This document shows positions 1-8,014 of a stretch of 64,000 nt of DNA, piece by piece. A program made the position numbers and the translations under genes. Source of the DNA: Acidobacteriota bacterium. GTDB lineage: Bacteria > Acidobacteriota > Thermoanaerobaculia > Multivoradales > Multivoraceae. Position 1 is the first letter of the stretch, and each line of letters opens with the position of its first letter. The notes under the pieces are model-generated. The model saw only the letters and a list, made by a program, of their open reading frames with translations. It made no database searches and had not been told where the DNA came from. Location of the stretch: contig JAPPCR010000006.1 of NCBI GenBank assembly GCA_028875725.1, positions 1,433,786 through 1,497,785 on the forward strand. The letters run 5' to 3'.

Positions 1-354
1 AACCGGGCGCACCTCGCCGTCGAGGCCCAGTTCGCCACAGGCCATCCGGCCCTCGAGAGACTCGGCGGTGAGTTCGCGATTGGCGGTCAGCAGCCCGAGA
101 GCGATCGGCAGGTCGAGCTGGTTGCCCTCCTTGCGCAGATCCGCGGGTGCCAGGTTGATGACGACGTTGCGGCTCTGAAGGTCGTAGCCGCTGCTCCGGA
201 TCGCCGCCCGTACGCGGTCACGGCTCTCCCGTACCGCGGTGTCGGGCAAGCCGATCAACTGCATCGCCGGTAGGCCGAAGTAGGCCGCGACTTCCACCTG
301 GACCTCCCGCGCTTCGACGCCCCAGGGCGTCGCGGAGTTCATGTACGCGATCAC
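1..354 (-). CDS. comM: ComM/YifB-type Mg-chelatase-like AAA+ protein (5' end only)
   Basis: Only the first 118 codons lie in the window; the rest runs off the left edge. ComM is a hexameric AAA+ branch-migration helicase used in natural transformation and recombination. The visible part is the N-terminal S5-like domain, with the family signatures GLPAMQLIGLPDTAVRESRDRV, split here as GLPAMQ, LIGLPD and RESRDRVRAAI, then NLAPADLRKEG and LDLPIALGLL. The GTG at 354 is preferred over the ATG at 342 because it gives MIAYMNSATPWGVEA, which lines up with the usual MLAKVHSATLLGIDA start of the family. The gene diverges from everything to its right. Confidence 0.9.
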   Translation of the reverse strand, partial: MIAYMNSATPWGVEAREVQVEVAAYFGLPAMQLIGLPDTAVRESRDRVRAAIRSSGYDLQSRNVVINLAPADLRKEGNQLDLPIALGLLTANRELTAESLEGRMACGELGLDGEVRPV

Positions 355-408
355 ATGGACTAAGACGCAAGGCAGCTCCAGAAACCGGCTCGACCACCCA
401 AACGCAAT

Positions 409-437
409 GAGAGCGCAGGCGAACGGCCTGCGCTCTC
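409..437 (-). terminator. Terminator-like hairpin closing a short minus-strand unit
   Basis: A perfect 12-bp stem (409-420 with 426-437) encloses the 5-base loop gaacg. Read on the minus strand it is followed by ATTGCGTTT, which is only moderately T-rich. It sits 150 bp downstream of a 29-codon ORF and about 55 bp upstream of comM, so it could separate the two transcripts. Confidence 0.5.
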
Positions 438-587
438 AGAGTGTCCCGGGCCTGGAGGGATGCGTTTTCGCGGTGGGCGGTCTATGCCCAGTGGGCCCCG
501 ACTCGTTCTGGCTTGCCTCGGCGCCGTCCGTTCGGACGGCTCGGGCGGTTCAGGCGACGGTCGAGCGGCCGGAAGTCATGGGTCCAT

Positions 588-677
588 TCAAGCCCTGGAC
601 TCGGCGGCCCCCGGCTTGGCTCCCGCGCCGGTCAGCGTCGGGGCAACCGGGGGCTGAAGATGGCCCGGTGGTGTCAT
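588..677 (-). CDS. Candidate 29-residue protein with its own promoter and Shine-Dalgarno
   Basis: An ATG at 677 is preceded by a near-perfect Shine-Dalgarno, GGAAGGAGGT at 690-681, and a near-consensus promoter at 736-708. The ORF encodes 29 residues rich in Pro, Ala and Gly, beginning MTPPGHLQPPVAP and ending AAESRA, with no membrane segment and no cysteine. A 12-bp hairpin follows at 437-409. I do not recognise the peptide. It could be a real small protein, a leader peptide, or the translated part of a regulatory RNA of about 290 nt. It lies inside a long antisense open frame that is itself an artefact of high GC. Confidence 0.45.
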   Translation of the reverse strand: MTPPGHLQPPVAPTLTGAGAKPGAAESRA

Positions 678-707
678 GGAACCTCCTTCCGTCTCATCGG
701 TGAAACC

Positions 708-736
708 ACCGTAGGGGGGCGGCCGGAAGTTGTCAA
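708..736 (-). promoter_or_regulatory. Near-consensus sigma-70-type promoter for the 29-codon ORF
   Basis: On the minus strand TTGACA (736-731) and TACGGT (713-708) are separated by exactly 17 bp. Transcription would start near 701, leaving a leader of about 24 nt before the ATG at 677. A perfect -35 box stands out in this GC-rich sequence. Confidence 0.65.
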
Positions 737-812
737 GCAACCGACCGGTCGGACGGTTCAGGCGTAGTCTGTGGCGTAGACTGCCGGCGATCGGACGGAG
801 CGTGGTCGGGAG

Positions 813-2234
813 GTGGTTGCGGCGGTCGAGCGCGGGCTCAGGATGCGAGGCCTCAGGTGGTTTCTGCGGCTGCTGGCGAGGCTGTTCTTTCGCAGTGTCG
901 AGGTGGTCGGCAGCGAGAACGTGCCGCGGGACGGAGGCGGTCTGCTCGTTGCCTGGCACCCGAACGGTCTGGCCGACGGCATTCTTCTTCTCGGCTTCGG
1001 TCCTCGCCCGGTCACGTTCGGCGCGCGCCACGGCCTGTTTCGACTTCCGATCGTCGGCTGGTTGTTGCGCGGAGCCGGCGCGGTGCCGCTGTATCGTCGC
1101 CGGGATCGGGGCGAACCGGGCGCCCGCATGAGCGACGAGGAGCGGCGGGCGGCGAACCATCGGAGCCTCGGCGCGCTGGCCGCCGCCGCGCGGCAGTCCT
1201 TCGTCGCCATCTTTCCGGAAGGCGCAACGCACGACGAGCCCCAGCTGCTCGAACTGCGGGCCGGTGCGGCGCGGCTGTTCCAGCTCGCCCAGGAGGGCGG
1301 CGGCGATCCCCTGCTGGTGCCGGTGGGACTTCACTACGAACGCAAGCACGCTTTCCGTTCCCGGGCTCTGCTCGCGTTCTATCCGCCGGTCGAACTGCCG
1401 GAAGATCTGCGGCCGGAGACCTTCGTCGACCGCCTGACCGTGCTGATCCAGCAGCACCTGATCGAGGTCACCCATCCAACCGAGAGCTGGGAGCTTCACC
1501 GGGCAATGGAACAGGTGCGGTCCCTGGTGCGCGCGGAGCAGGCGGCGCGTGAAGGCGTTCCGCGGCTTCGGCGGGCGCCGATGCAGGAGCGGGATGAGGG
1601 CTTCGCGCGGGTCTGGGCGGGGTATCGAAAGCAGCGCGCGATCGACCCCTGCGTCGTGGACCGGCTCGTCGCCCGCGTAACGCGCTACGGGGAGGCGCTG
1701 CGGTTGCTGGGCCTGAGCGACCGGGACCTGGATGGCGCTCCGCTCGGGCGCACGGTCTGGCGCGTGATTCTCCTTGGCGCCGAAGCGCTGCTCATGCTCC
1801 TGCTGTTGCCGACGGTCGTTCTGATCGGCAACCTCGTCAACCTCCCGGCCGCGCTGCTCGTCGCACTCGGTGCGAGAAAGCTGTCCGTGACCCGCAAGGA
1901 ACAGGCGGGCCTGAAGATGTTCCTGGGACTGATCATCCTGCCGATGGCCTGGATGGCGGCTAGCCTGGCCGTGGGTCTGGCCTGGACCGAGCCTCTGCCC
2001 GGCTTCGACTGGAGGCCCGAGGCTCTGTGGGCACGAGTCACGGGGATGCTGGCCCTGTGCGTGCTGTCCGCCCTGCTGGGCCTCCGCTACCACCGGTTCA
2101 TCGCTGAGCTCGGTCACGGTCTGCGAGCGCTCTGGGTCGGCGGTTTTCGCAGGGATACGGTGAAGCGGCTGCGCCGGCAGCGTTCGGCTCTGTACGACGA
2201 GGTCATCGGCCTGGTGGCGGTTCTCGACGTGTAG
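813..2234 (+). CDS. PlsC-type glycerophospholipid acyltransferase with C-terminal membrane domain
   Basis: This is a 473-residue 1-acylglycerol-3-phosphate acyltransferase-like protein, expected at the inner membrane in phospholipid synthesis. The LPLAT fold covers about residues 10-230. The catalytic block is WHPNGLADG, an H-x5-D spacing also seen in yeast GPAT-type enzymes rather than the usual H-x4-D, and FPEGATHD is the acceptor-binding block. About residues 305-420 hold three or four hydrophobic segments. The GTG at 813 lies directly against GGGAGG, so the ATG at 843, giving MRGLRWFLRLLARLFF, may be the true start. It heads a block of glycosyltransferases, suggesting glycolipid or envelope work; the acyl acceptor cannot be inferred. 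Confidence 0.8.
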   Translation: MVAAVERGLRMRGLRWFLRLLARLFFRSVEVVGSENVPRDGGGLLVAWHPNGLADGILLLGFGPRPVTFGARHGLFRLPIVGWLLRGAGAVPLYRRRDRGEPGARMSDEERRAANHRSLGALAAAARQSFVAIFPEGATHDEPQLLELRAGAARLFQLAQEGGGDPLLVPVGLHYERKHAFRSRALLAFYPPVELPEDLRPETFVDRLTVLIQQHLIEVTHPTESWELHRAMEQVRSLVRAEQAAREGVPRLRRAPMQERDEGFARVWAGYRKQRAIDPCVVDRLVARVTRYGEALRLLGLSDRDLDGAPLGRTVWRVILLGAEALLMLLLLPTVVLIGNLVNLPAALLVALGARKLSVTRKEQAGLKMFLGLIILPMAWMAASLAVGLAWTEPLPGFDWRPEALWARVTGMLALCVLSALLGLRYHRFIAELGHGLRALWVGGFRRDTVKRLRRQRSALYDEVIGLVAVLDV

Positions 2235-2264
2235 TCCCTCCGGTTGTTGTACCCTCCCCGTGCC

Positions 2265-2558
2265 ATGGGGCGGGTCATCGTTGCCTTCTTGGGACGCCTT
2301 GCCCGTTCCGGCCCTGCGCGGCCGTTGCGGTTGGCGCTGCGCCGCGTCATCGGCGCGGGCGCCTATGATCGGTTTCGCATCGCGGTGTGGGCACGGGCGA
2401 AGGAGGTCGCGAGGGTGGATCCGCTTCACGCCGACATCCTGCCGTTGATCGAGCAACTCGAGAGCGCCGGACACCTGAGGGCCGGCGCCGCGAGGAAGCT
2501 GCGATCGGTGGCCAGGGGGATTCGCGCCGAGGTGAGGCGGGAAGCACGGAGTACCTGA
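2265..2558 (+). CDS. Small basic protein of unknown function
   Basis: A 97-residue frame lies between the acyltransferase and the first glycosyltransferase, ending 6 bp before the latter. The ATG at 2265 (MGRVIVAFLGRLAR) is chosen over a TTG at 2244, which gives an unlikely leader. The N-terminal half has an amphipathic, Arg-rich stretch and the rest is charged and probably helical. No motif was recognised. Its place in a tight co-directional run argues for a real gene, possibly an accessory protein of the envelope block. Confidence 0.5.
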   Translation: MGRVIVAFLGRLARSGPARPLRLALRRVIGAGAYDRFRIAVWARAKEVARVDPLHADILPLIEQLESAGHLRAGAARKLRSVARGIRAEVRREARST

Positions 2559-2564
2559 GGTCGC

Positions 2565-3692
2565 ATGCGCGTCGGTTTCGACGTGAGCAAGCTGTTCGGG
2601 CCTCGGGACGGCGTAGCCAGGTACTCAGCCAGCCTGCTGGAGGCGCTGGCGGAGCTGTCGGAGGAGCGGGGCGGCAGGCCGGGCCTCGTTCTGTATGCGC
2701 TCGACGCGGAAGTCGACGCAGGCGACTGGAAGCGGCTTCTGGAGGGACTGCCGGGCAACGTCCGGCGTGGACCGGGCCGCTGGCCGCGGCGCCGGGATCT
2801 CGATCTGTTCCACATTCCGACCTTCGCCGACCCCGCTTGTTTCGAGGGACCGGTCGTGTTCACCATCCACGATCTGACCTTTCTCACTCACCCTCGGTTT
2901 CACGTGCCGGCGAACCGGAACCAGTGCCTGCTGGCGACCCTGCGAGCGGTCTCACAGGGCGCGACGATCCTCGCCGTCTCGGAGGCCACGGCCGAGGAGG
3001 TGCGGAAGTGGTTCGTGTTGCCGGATGATCGGCTGCGGGTCGTCTACGAGGCGGCCTCGGCCGCCTTCGCGAGATTCGATGGCGCCGGCCTGGAGGCGGC
3101 GAGGCGGCGGCTCGCCGAGCGCTTCGGTCTCGACGGGCCGTTCGTCCTCTCGGTGGGAACGCTGGAACCGCGCAAGAACATCGCCCGGCTGATCGAGGCC
3201 TACGGCGGTCTCGGTGCCGATCTGCGCACTCGCGTTCCGCTGGCGTTGGTCGGCGGCGGCGGCTGGAAGCGGGAGGCCGTGTTCGCGGGCGATTGGCCGG
3301 ACTTCGTGCGCCGCCTCGGCGCCGTGTCGGAGGAGGACCTGATCGCTCTCTACAATGCGGCCTCGGTGGTGGCCTATCCGTCGCTGGTCGAGGGTTTCGG
3401 GTTGCCGGTAGTGGAAGCGATGGCCTGCGGGACGCCGGTCCTTACTTCGAACCGGTCGTCGCTGGTCGAGGTGGCCGGAGATGCTGCCCTGTGCGTCGAC
3501 CCGTACGATGCGGCGGCGATCCGGCACGGCCTCGACGCCCTGCTGCGGGAGACCTCGCTGCGCGATCGCTACCGCCAGGCCGGTCTGGAGCGCGCGGCCA
3601 CCTTCTCCTGGCGGCGGGCAGCCGAGGAGGTGATCGGCATCTACGACGACATGACAGGCGGGGGCGGCGCACGGACCGTCGGATCCCTATGA
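2565..3692 (+). CDS. Glycosyltransferase family 4
   Basis: A 375-residue GT-B enzyme that transfers a sugar from a nucleotide donor in the cytoplasm, presumably for an envelope glycan. The N-terminal domain begins MRVGFDVSKLFGPRDGVARY, the donor domain has the junction VGTLEPRKNI near residue 205, and the C-terminal E-x7-E signature is EGFGLPVVEAMACG near residue 280. It overlaps the next gene by four bases (ATGA), a sign of translational coupling. Donor and acceptor cannot be told from sequence. Confidence 0.88.
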   Translation: MRVGFDVSKLFGPRDGVARYSASLLEALAELSEERGGRPGLVLYALDAEVDAGDWKRLLEGLPGNVRRGPGRWPRRRDLDLFHIPTFADPACFEGPVVFTIHDLTFLTHPRFHVPANRNQCLLATLRAVSQGATILAVSEATAEEVRKWFVLPDDRLRVVYEAASAAFARFDGAGLEAARRRLAERFGLDGPFVLSVGTLEPRKNIARLIEAYGGLGADLRTRVPLALVGGGGWKREAVFAGDWPDFVRRLGAVSEEDLIALYNAASVVAYPSLVEGFGLPVVEAMACGTPVLTSNRSSLVEVAGDAALCVDPYDAAAIRHGLDALLRETSLRDRYRQAGLERAATFSWRRAAEEVIGIYDDMTGGGGARTVGSL

Positions 3693-4927
3693 CGCAGGGG
3701 GCTGCGGGGCCGGCGTCGATCGGCGTCGTAGCCTACGAGATGGAGGGCGAGCCGACCGGCGTGGGGAGGTACCTCGAGGAACTCTTGACGGCTCTCCGCG
3801 GGACGTCCCGGACGCGTGACTGGCGACTGAGACTGTTCTTTAAGGGCGACTCCTTCGAGCATCCGTTGTGGACCGGAGAGAAGGCGGGGGGTTGTACCTG
3901 CGAGGCCGTCTTCGATCGCCGCGCCGATGCGCATCCGATCCTCTGGGAGCAGGTCCGACTGCCCCGCATCCTTCGGCGTCGGCCCGTGGACCTGCTCTTC
4001 TCGCCGGGCTACAGCCTGCCTGGCGGGGCTTCCCGTCCTTCGCTCGTCACGATTCACGACGTGTCGTTCGAGGTCCTGCCGGGCGACTTCAGCTTCAGGG
4101 AGAGGTGGCGGCGGCGCTTCCTCGCACGCCGCGCGGCCCGCTCGGCGACCAGGGTGCTGACCGACACGGACCGTACCGCCGCCGAACTTCAGCGGCGCTA
4201 CGGTGTACCGGAGGAACGGATCGCGGTCGCGCCCCTGGGCGTGGCGCCCCGGTTCGCGCAGGCCGGGCAATCCCCTTCTCGCGGCACGGGAGCGAGAGAG
4301 AACCTCGCGGGGCTGGGTGTCCGACAGCCCTATCTGCTGGTTCCGGGCTCCATCCTGCCTCGGCGTCGACTGGACCTGGTGCTGGCCGGCCTCACCCGGC
4401 TGTTGGATGAGGCGGTGCCGGCCGGGGTGGCGGCGGGTGCTGGCGATCGGTCCATCGAAGAGCTCCAGCTCGTCATCGCCGGCGCGAACCAGTTGCCGAG
4501 GCCGGATGACCTGGATCGCATGATTCGCTCGGGCGGCTGCGCCGACCGCGTGATCCGGATCGGCTACGTGGACGACCAGGCTCTCCCCGAGCTGTATGCG
4601 GGCGCGGTCGGGACCATCTATGTGTCGGAGTACGAGGGTTACGGGCTACCTCCGCTCGAATCGCTGGCGGCCGGCGTGCCGGCGCTCGTTTCGGACGCGC
4701 CGGCACTACTCGACCTCTGGCCGGACTATCCGCTCAGGTGCGACCGGCTCGACGTCGATGGCGTGACCGACGGCCTGCGTAAGCTGCTGTTCGACCGCGA
4801 GGCGCGGCGCGTCACGGAGGTTCAGGGCCCCGAGCGCGTTCGGTCGCTGACATGGGCCCGGGCGGCGGAAACGTTCGCGATCGAGGTCGAGACGGCCTGG
4901 CGGGCGGCGCAGGGGAGACGGCCGTGA
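3689..4927 (+). CDS. Glycosyltransferase family 4
   Basis: A second 412-residue GT-B glycosyltransferase. The start is the ATG at 3689, overlapping the upstream TGA; a much longer in-frame extension runs back through the previous gene and is not real. It begins MTQGAAGPASIGVVAYEMEG and contains the acceptor-side loop PTGVGRYLEELL, the HDVSFEVLP block, and the C-terminal signature YEGYGLPPLESLAAGVP. It ends in a GTGA overlap with the following GT2 gene, so the three glycosyltransferases are likely co-translated parts of one glycan pathway. Confidence 0.87.
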   Translation: MTQGAAGPASIGVVAYEMEGEPTGVGRYLEELLTALRGTSRTRDWRLRLFFKGDSFEHPLWTGEKAGGCTCEAVFDRRADAHPILWEQVRLPRILRRRPVDLLFSPGYSLPGGASRPSLVTIHDVSFEVLPGDFSFRERWRRRFLARRAARSATRVLTDTDRTAAELQRRYGVPEERIAVAPLGVAPRFAQAGQSPSRGTGARENLAGLGVRQPYLLVPGSILPRRRLDLVLAGLTRLLDEAVPAGVAAGAGDRSIEELQLVIAGANQLPRPDDLDRMIRSGGCADRVIRIGYVDDQALPELYAGAVGTIYVSEYEGYGLPPLESLAAGVPALVSDAPALLDLWPDYPLRCDRLDVDGVTDGLRKLLFDREARRVTEVQGPERVRSLTWARAAETFAIEVETAWRAAQGRRP

Positions 4928-5829
4928 GCGCGCGTGACGTCCCGGCGGTCAGCGTTCTGATCGTGAACCACAATGCCGGCCTTCATCTTGCCCATTGCCT
5001 GGAGCGCCTGCGCTCGGTGGCCGACGAGTGGCGGACGGGAAGCGGCGGGCTGGAGATCGTCGTCGTGGACAATGCCTCGACTGACGGTTCTCTGGAGGCG
5101 GTGCGGGAACTTGAGGGGGAGCCGGCTGTGCGGCTGATCGCGTCTGCGCGCAACCTGGGCTTCGGCGCGGCGTGCAACCTGGCGGCTCGGGAGACTACGG
5201 GTCGTTGCCTGCTGCTGCTCAATCCGGACGCCTGGATCGATGCGACGTCACTGCGGCGCCTGGTGGAAGCCCTGGAGGCGGATTCCAGGCTCGGTGCCGC
5301 CGCTCCCGGCCTTCACTACCCGGACGGCTCGCTGCAGTTGGGCTGGGCGCCCCCGGTGGGAGTGGTGGGGGAGGCGATCCAGAAGTCTCGCAACCGGTTC
5401 GCGGGGAGGGCCTGGAACCACGTGTTGCTGCCACGGCTGCTCCGGCCGCTGCTCGGGCAAGGTTGGTTCTCGGCCGCCTGCGTGCTCGTTCGCCGAAGCG
5501 CGTTCGAGGAAGTCGGGGGCTTCGATGAGGGTTTCTTCCTCTACTTCGAGGACGCGGATCTGGGGCTTCGCTTCGCTCGCGCCGGTTGGCGGCAGCGGCA
5601 GGTGGAAGGGGCCCGGGCCTGGCACTCGCGCGGCGTCACGACGGGGCGGCGAGGGAAGCGGCTCCTTTCACCCGATGTGGAACGCTACTACCGTGCTTCC
5701 CAGTTGCGCTACTACGGCCTTCACCGGCCACGCTGGGAGTGTTCGTACCTGCGGCGGCGGTTGCGCCGCAGATTCGTCGGCGTTGCCGACGAAGAGCAGA
5801 GGACGGCGCTGTTACGGCTGCTAGTGTGA
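4924..5829 (+). CDS. Glycosyltransferase family 2 (rhamnosyltransferase-like)
   Basis: A 301-residue GT-A inverting glycosyltransferase. The GTG at 4924 overlaps the upstream stop; longer in-frame starts lie within the previous gene. Visible motifs are VSVLIVNHNAG at the N-terminus, the donor-binding VVVDNASTDGS, the metal-binding LLLNPDAW (a DxD variant), and FDEGFFLYFEDADLGLR carrying the ED catalytic-base region. The layout resembles dTDP-rhamnosyl transferases used for O-antigen or capsule, but the substrate is inference. It is followed 20 bp later by an exported protein gene. Confidence 0.87.
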   Translation: MSARDVPAVSVLIVNHNAGLHLAHCLERLRSVADEWRTGSGGLEIVVVDNASTDGSLEAVRELEGEPAVRLIASARNLGFGAACNLAARETTGRCLLLLNPDAWIDATSLRRLVEALEADSRLGAAAPGLHYPDGSLQLGWAPPVGVVGEAIQKSRNRFAGRAWNHVLLPRLLRPLLGQGWFSAACVLVRRSAFEEVGGFDEGFFLYFEDADLGLRFARAGWRQRQVEGARAWHSRGVTTGRRGKRLLSPDVERYYRASQLRYYGLHRPRWECSYLRRRLRRRFVGVADEEQRTALLRLLV

Positions 5830-5848
5830 GGCCTGCGGAGGAAGACCG

Positions 5849-6628
5849 TTGTCTGTTTGTCGTCTCGGAATAGCTCTCGTTCTCATCTCGATTCCGGCCG
5901 CGTTTCCGGTCCTGAGCCAGGACGTCGGATTCCACCGGGACGTGCCTTCGGCCAGCGACTTCCGGCTCCTCAACGTCGAAGTCCGCCCTGAAGCTCTCGA
6001 CGGCCGTTCCGCGCTGCGCGTTGCCGGCGATCCGGAGGTGCTCGGGGCGATCGCGGCGGAGCGCCAGGAGGTGATGGCGGAACTGCGGGCCCGTGGCGAG
6101 AGACCGGGTCCGGCAGCGTTCGAAGAGTCGCGGAGGGACTTCCTCGCGATCGTCGAGGACGTGCCGTTCGGCAATGGCACGATCGAGGTCGAACTGGCCG
6201 GCCAGCCGGCGCCGGGCGCCCAGGGTGGCGCGCGCGGCTTCGTCGGCGTTGCTTTCCGGCTCCAGGAGGACGGCGAGACCTACGATTGCTTCTACGTGCG
6301 GCCGACCAACGGCCGGGCGGAGGACCAGCTCCGCCGCAATCACAGCGCGCAGTACATCTCGCACCCGCACTGGACCTGGTTCCGGTTGCGCGCGGAGACA
6401 CCGGGGCAGTACGAGACCTACGTGGACATCGGTCCGGCGGAATGGATCGCCGTGAAGATCGAGGTGACGGGCGAGAAGGCCCGGCTGTACGTGAACGGCG
6501 CCGCCCAGCCGACCCTGATCGTCAACGATCTGAAGTCCGGAGCGGACGGCCGGGGCAAGGTCGCACTGTGGATGGAAGGTTCCACCGTGGCCCACTTCCG
6601 CAACCTGCGGATCTCACCGGCGGAGTAG
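5849..6628 (+). CDS. Exported protein of unknown function, possible LamG/DUF1080-like beta-sandwich
   Basis: A 259-residue protein starts at a TTG placed 7 bp after CGGAGGA. The first ~23 residues form a signal peptide (LGIALVLISIPAAFPVLSQ), so it is likely periplasmic. The middle has GFVGVAFRLQEDGETYDCFY, and the end has ARLYVNGAAQPTLIVNDLK followed by VALWMEGSTVAHFRNLRI. This alternation of strands resembles concanavalin-like or DUF1080-type domains that bind or cleave carbohydrate, but no catalytic residue can be assigned. It closes the envelope block. Confidence 0.6.
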   Translation: MSVCRLGIALVLISIPAAFPVLSQDVGFHRDVPSASDFRLLNVEVRPEALDGRSALRVAGDPEVLGAIAAERQEVMAELRARGERPGPAAFEESRRDFLAIVEDVPFGNGTIEVELAGQPAPGAQGGARGFVGVAFRLQEDGETYDCFYVRPTNGRAEDQLRRNHSAQYISHPHWTWFRLRAETPGQYETYVDIGPAEWIAVKIEVTGEKARLYVNGAAQPTLIVNDLKSGADGRGKVALWMEGSTVAHFRNLRISPAE

Positions 6629-6690
6629 GGGAGTGCTGAGCCGTTCGGGCGATCGCCGGTTGCCGCGGACCGGAACCTGAGACGACCGCG

Positions 6691-7485
6691 ATGCGCCAGT
6701 ACCTGGACCTGCTGCAGGAGGTGCTCGACCAGGGCGTGGTCCGCGACGACCGCACGGGCACGGGGACCCGCAGTGTGTTCGGTCGGCAGTTGCGCTACGA
6801 CCTCGCGGACGGGTTTCCCGTGCTGACGACGAAGCGCCTGCACCTGCGGTCGATCATCGTCGAGCTGCTGTGGTTCCTTCGCGGCGACACGAACGTCGAC
6901 TATCTGCACCGCCACGGCGTGTCGATCTGGGACGAATGGGCGGACGAGCACGGCGACCTCGGCCCCGTCTACGGTTCTCAATGGCGTTCATGGCCGACCC
7001 CGGACGGCCGGTCGATCGACCAGATCGCCGCGGTGATCGAGCGCATCCGGACCGAGCCGACGTCACGACGCCTGATCGTCAGCGCCTGGAACGTCGCCGA
7101 GGTCGACTCGATGGCCTTGCCGCCCTGTCACGCGCTGTTCCAGTTCTACGTCGCCGCCGGGCGTCTGTCATGCCAGCTCTACCAGCGGAGCGGCGATCTC
7201 TTTCTGGGAGTGCCCTTCAACATTGCGTCCTACGCGCTGCTCCTGATGATGGTCGCGCGGATCTGCGGGCTGGAGGCCGGGGAGTTCGTCCATACGTTCG
7301 GCGACGCCCACCTGTACAGAAACCACGAGGACCAGGCGCGCGAACAACTGACCCGGAAACCCCGTCTGCTGCCCAGGATGCTGATCAACCCGGACGTCGA
7401 CTCCGTGTTCGACTTCACGCTCGACGATTTCGAACTCGTGGGCTACGAGCCCCATCCGCCGATCCGGGCCGCGGTCGCGGTCTGA
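6691..7485 (+). CDS. thyA: Thymidylate synthase
   Basis: A 264-residue ThyA, which methylates dUMP to dTMP with methylenetetrahydrofolate. It matches the E. coli length exactly, with the nucleophile at Cys146 in [11 protein letters not shown], the folate/dUMP-binding R21 in [10 protein letters not shown], and [20 protein letters not shown]. It lies 22 bp upstream of folA, which regenerates the dihydrofolate that ThyA produces, so the two are probably co-transcribed. Confidence 0.98.
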   Translation: MRQYLDLLQEVLDQGVVRDDRTGTGTRSVFGRQLRYDLADGFPVLTTKRLHLRSIIVELLWFLRGDTNVDYLHRHGVSIWDEWADEHGDLGPVYGSQWRSWPTPDGRSIDQIAAVIERIRTEPTSRRLIVSAWNVAEVDSMALPPCHALFQFYVAAGRLSCQLYQRSGDLFLGVPFNIASYALLLMMVARICGLEAGEFVHTFGDAHLYRNHEDQAREQLTRKPRLLPRMLINPDVDSVFDFTLDDFELVGYEPHPPIRAAVAV

Positions 7486-7507
7486 GGCGACGGGAGGGGG
7501 AAGGGCA

Positions 7508-8014
7508 GTGAGAGTTTCGGCCATTCTCGCCGCGGCGACCAACGGCGTCATCGGTCTCGAGGGTCAACTGCCCTGGCAGCTCAAGACCGACGTCCGGCGT
7601 TTCAAGCGGCTGACCACGGGCCACCACGTGGTGATGGGGCGGCGCACCTGGGAGGAGATCGGCTGCCGGCCACTGCCGCGCAGGACGTGTGTCGTGCTGA
7701 GCAGGCAGGCTGGGTTCGGGGCTCCCGGAGCCGAGGTGCGGCACTCGCTCGAAGCGGCGGTCGAGGCGGCCCGCCAGGCGGGCGAGGAGGAACTCTTCGT
7801 CATCGGCGGCGCCGCGTTGTTCAGCGCGGCGTTCCGGTTCGCGGACCGCGTGTACCTGACGCGTGTACTGGCTGAGGTCGAAGGAGACACGGCGGTCGAT
7901 CTGTCTCCGCTCGACGACTGGCGGCAGGAGACGACGGAGGATGTGCCGGCCGGTCCGGAAGACGACCATCCTACCCGCTTCGAGGTCCTCGCGCCGCCGG
8001 CGGACCGCCGGTGA
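7508..8014 (+). CDS. folA: Dihydrofolate reductase
   Basis: A 168-residue DHFR reducing dihydrofolate with NADPH. The GTG start follows a GGGAGGGGGAAGG purine tract. Motifs are the substrate loop GLEGQLPWQLKTDVRRF with the catalytic Asp, the NADPH-binding VVMGRRTWEEIG, and FVIGGAALF. Its stop overlaps the GTG of queG (GTGA). Confidence 0.97.
   Translation: MRVSAILAAATNGVIGLEGQLPWQLKTDVRRFKRLTTGHHVVMGRRTWEEIGCRPLPRRTCVVLSRQAGFGAPGAEVRHSLEAAVEAARQAGEEELFVIGGAALFSAAFRFADRVYLTRVLAEVEGDTAVDLSPLDDWRQETTEDVPAGPEDDHPTRFEVLAPPADRR

Noticed and set aside
588..2474. 628-codon minus-strand open frame over the acyltransferase
   Set aside because: It is antisense to a clear PlsC-type gene and has Arg/Gln/His-rich composition typical of high-GC shadow frames. 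Only its last 29 codons have their own start signals.
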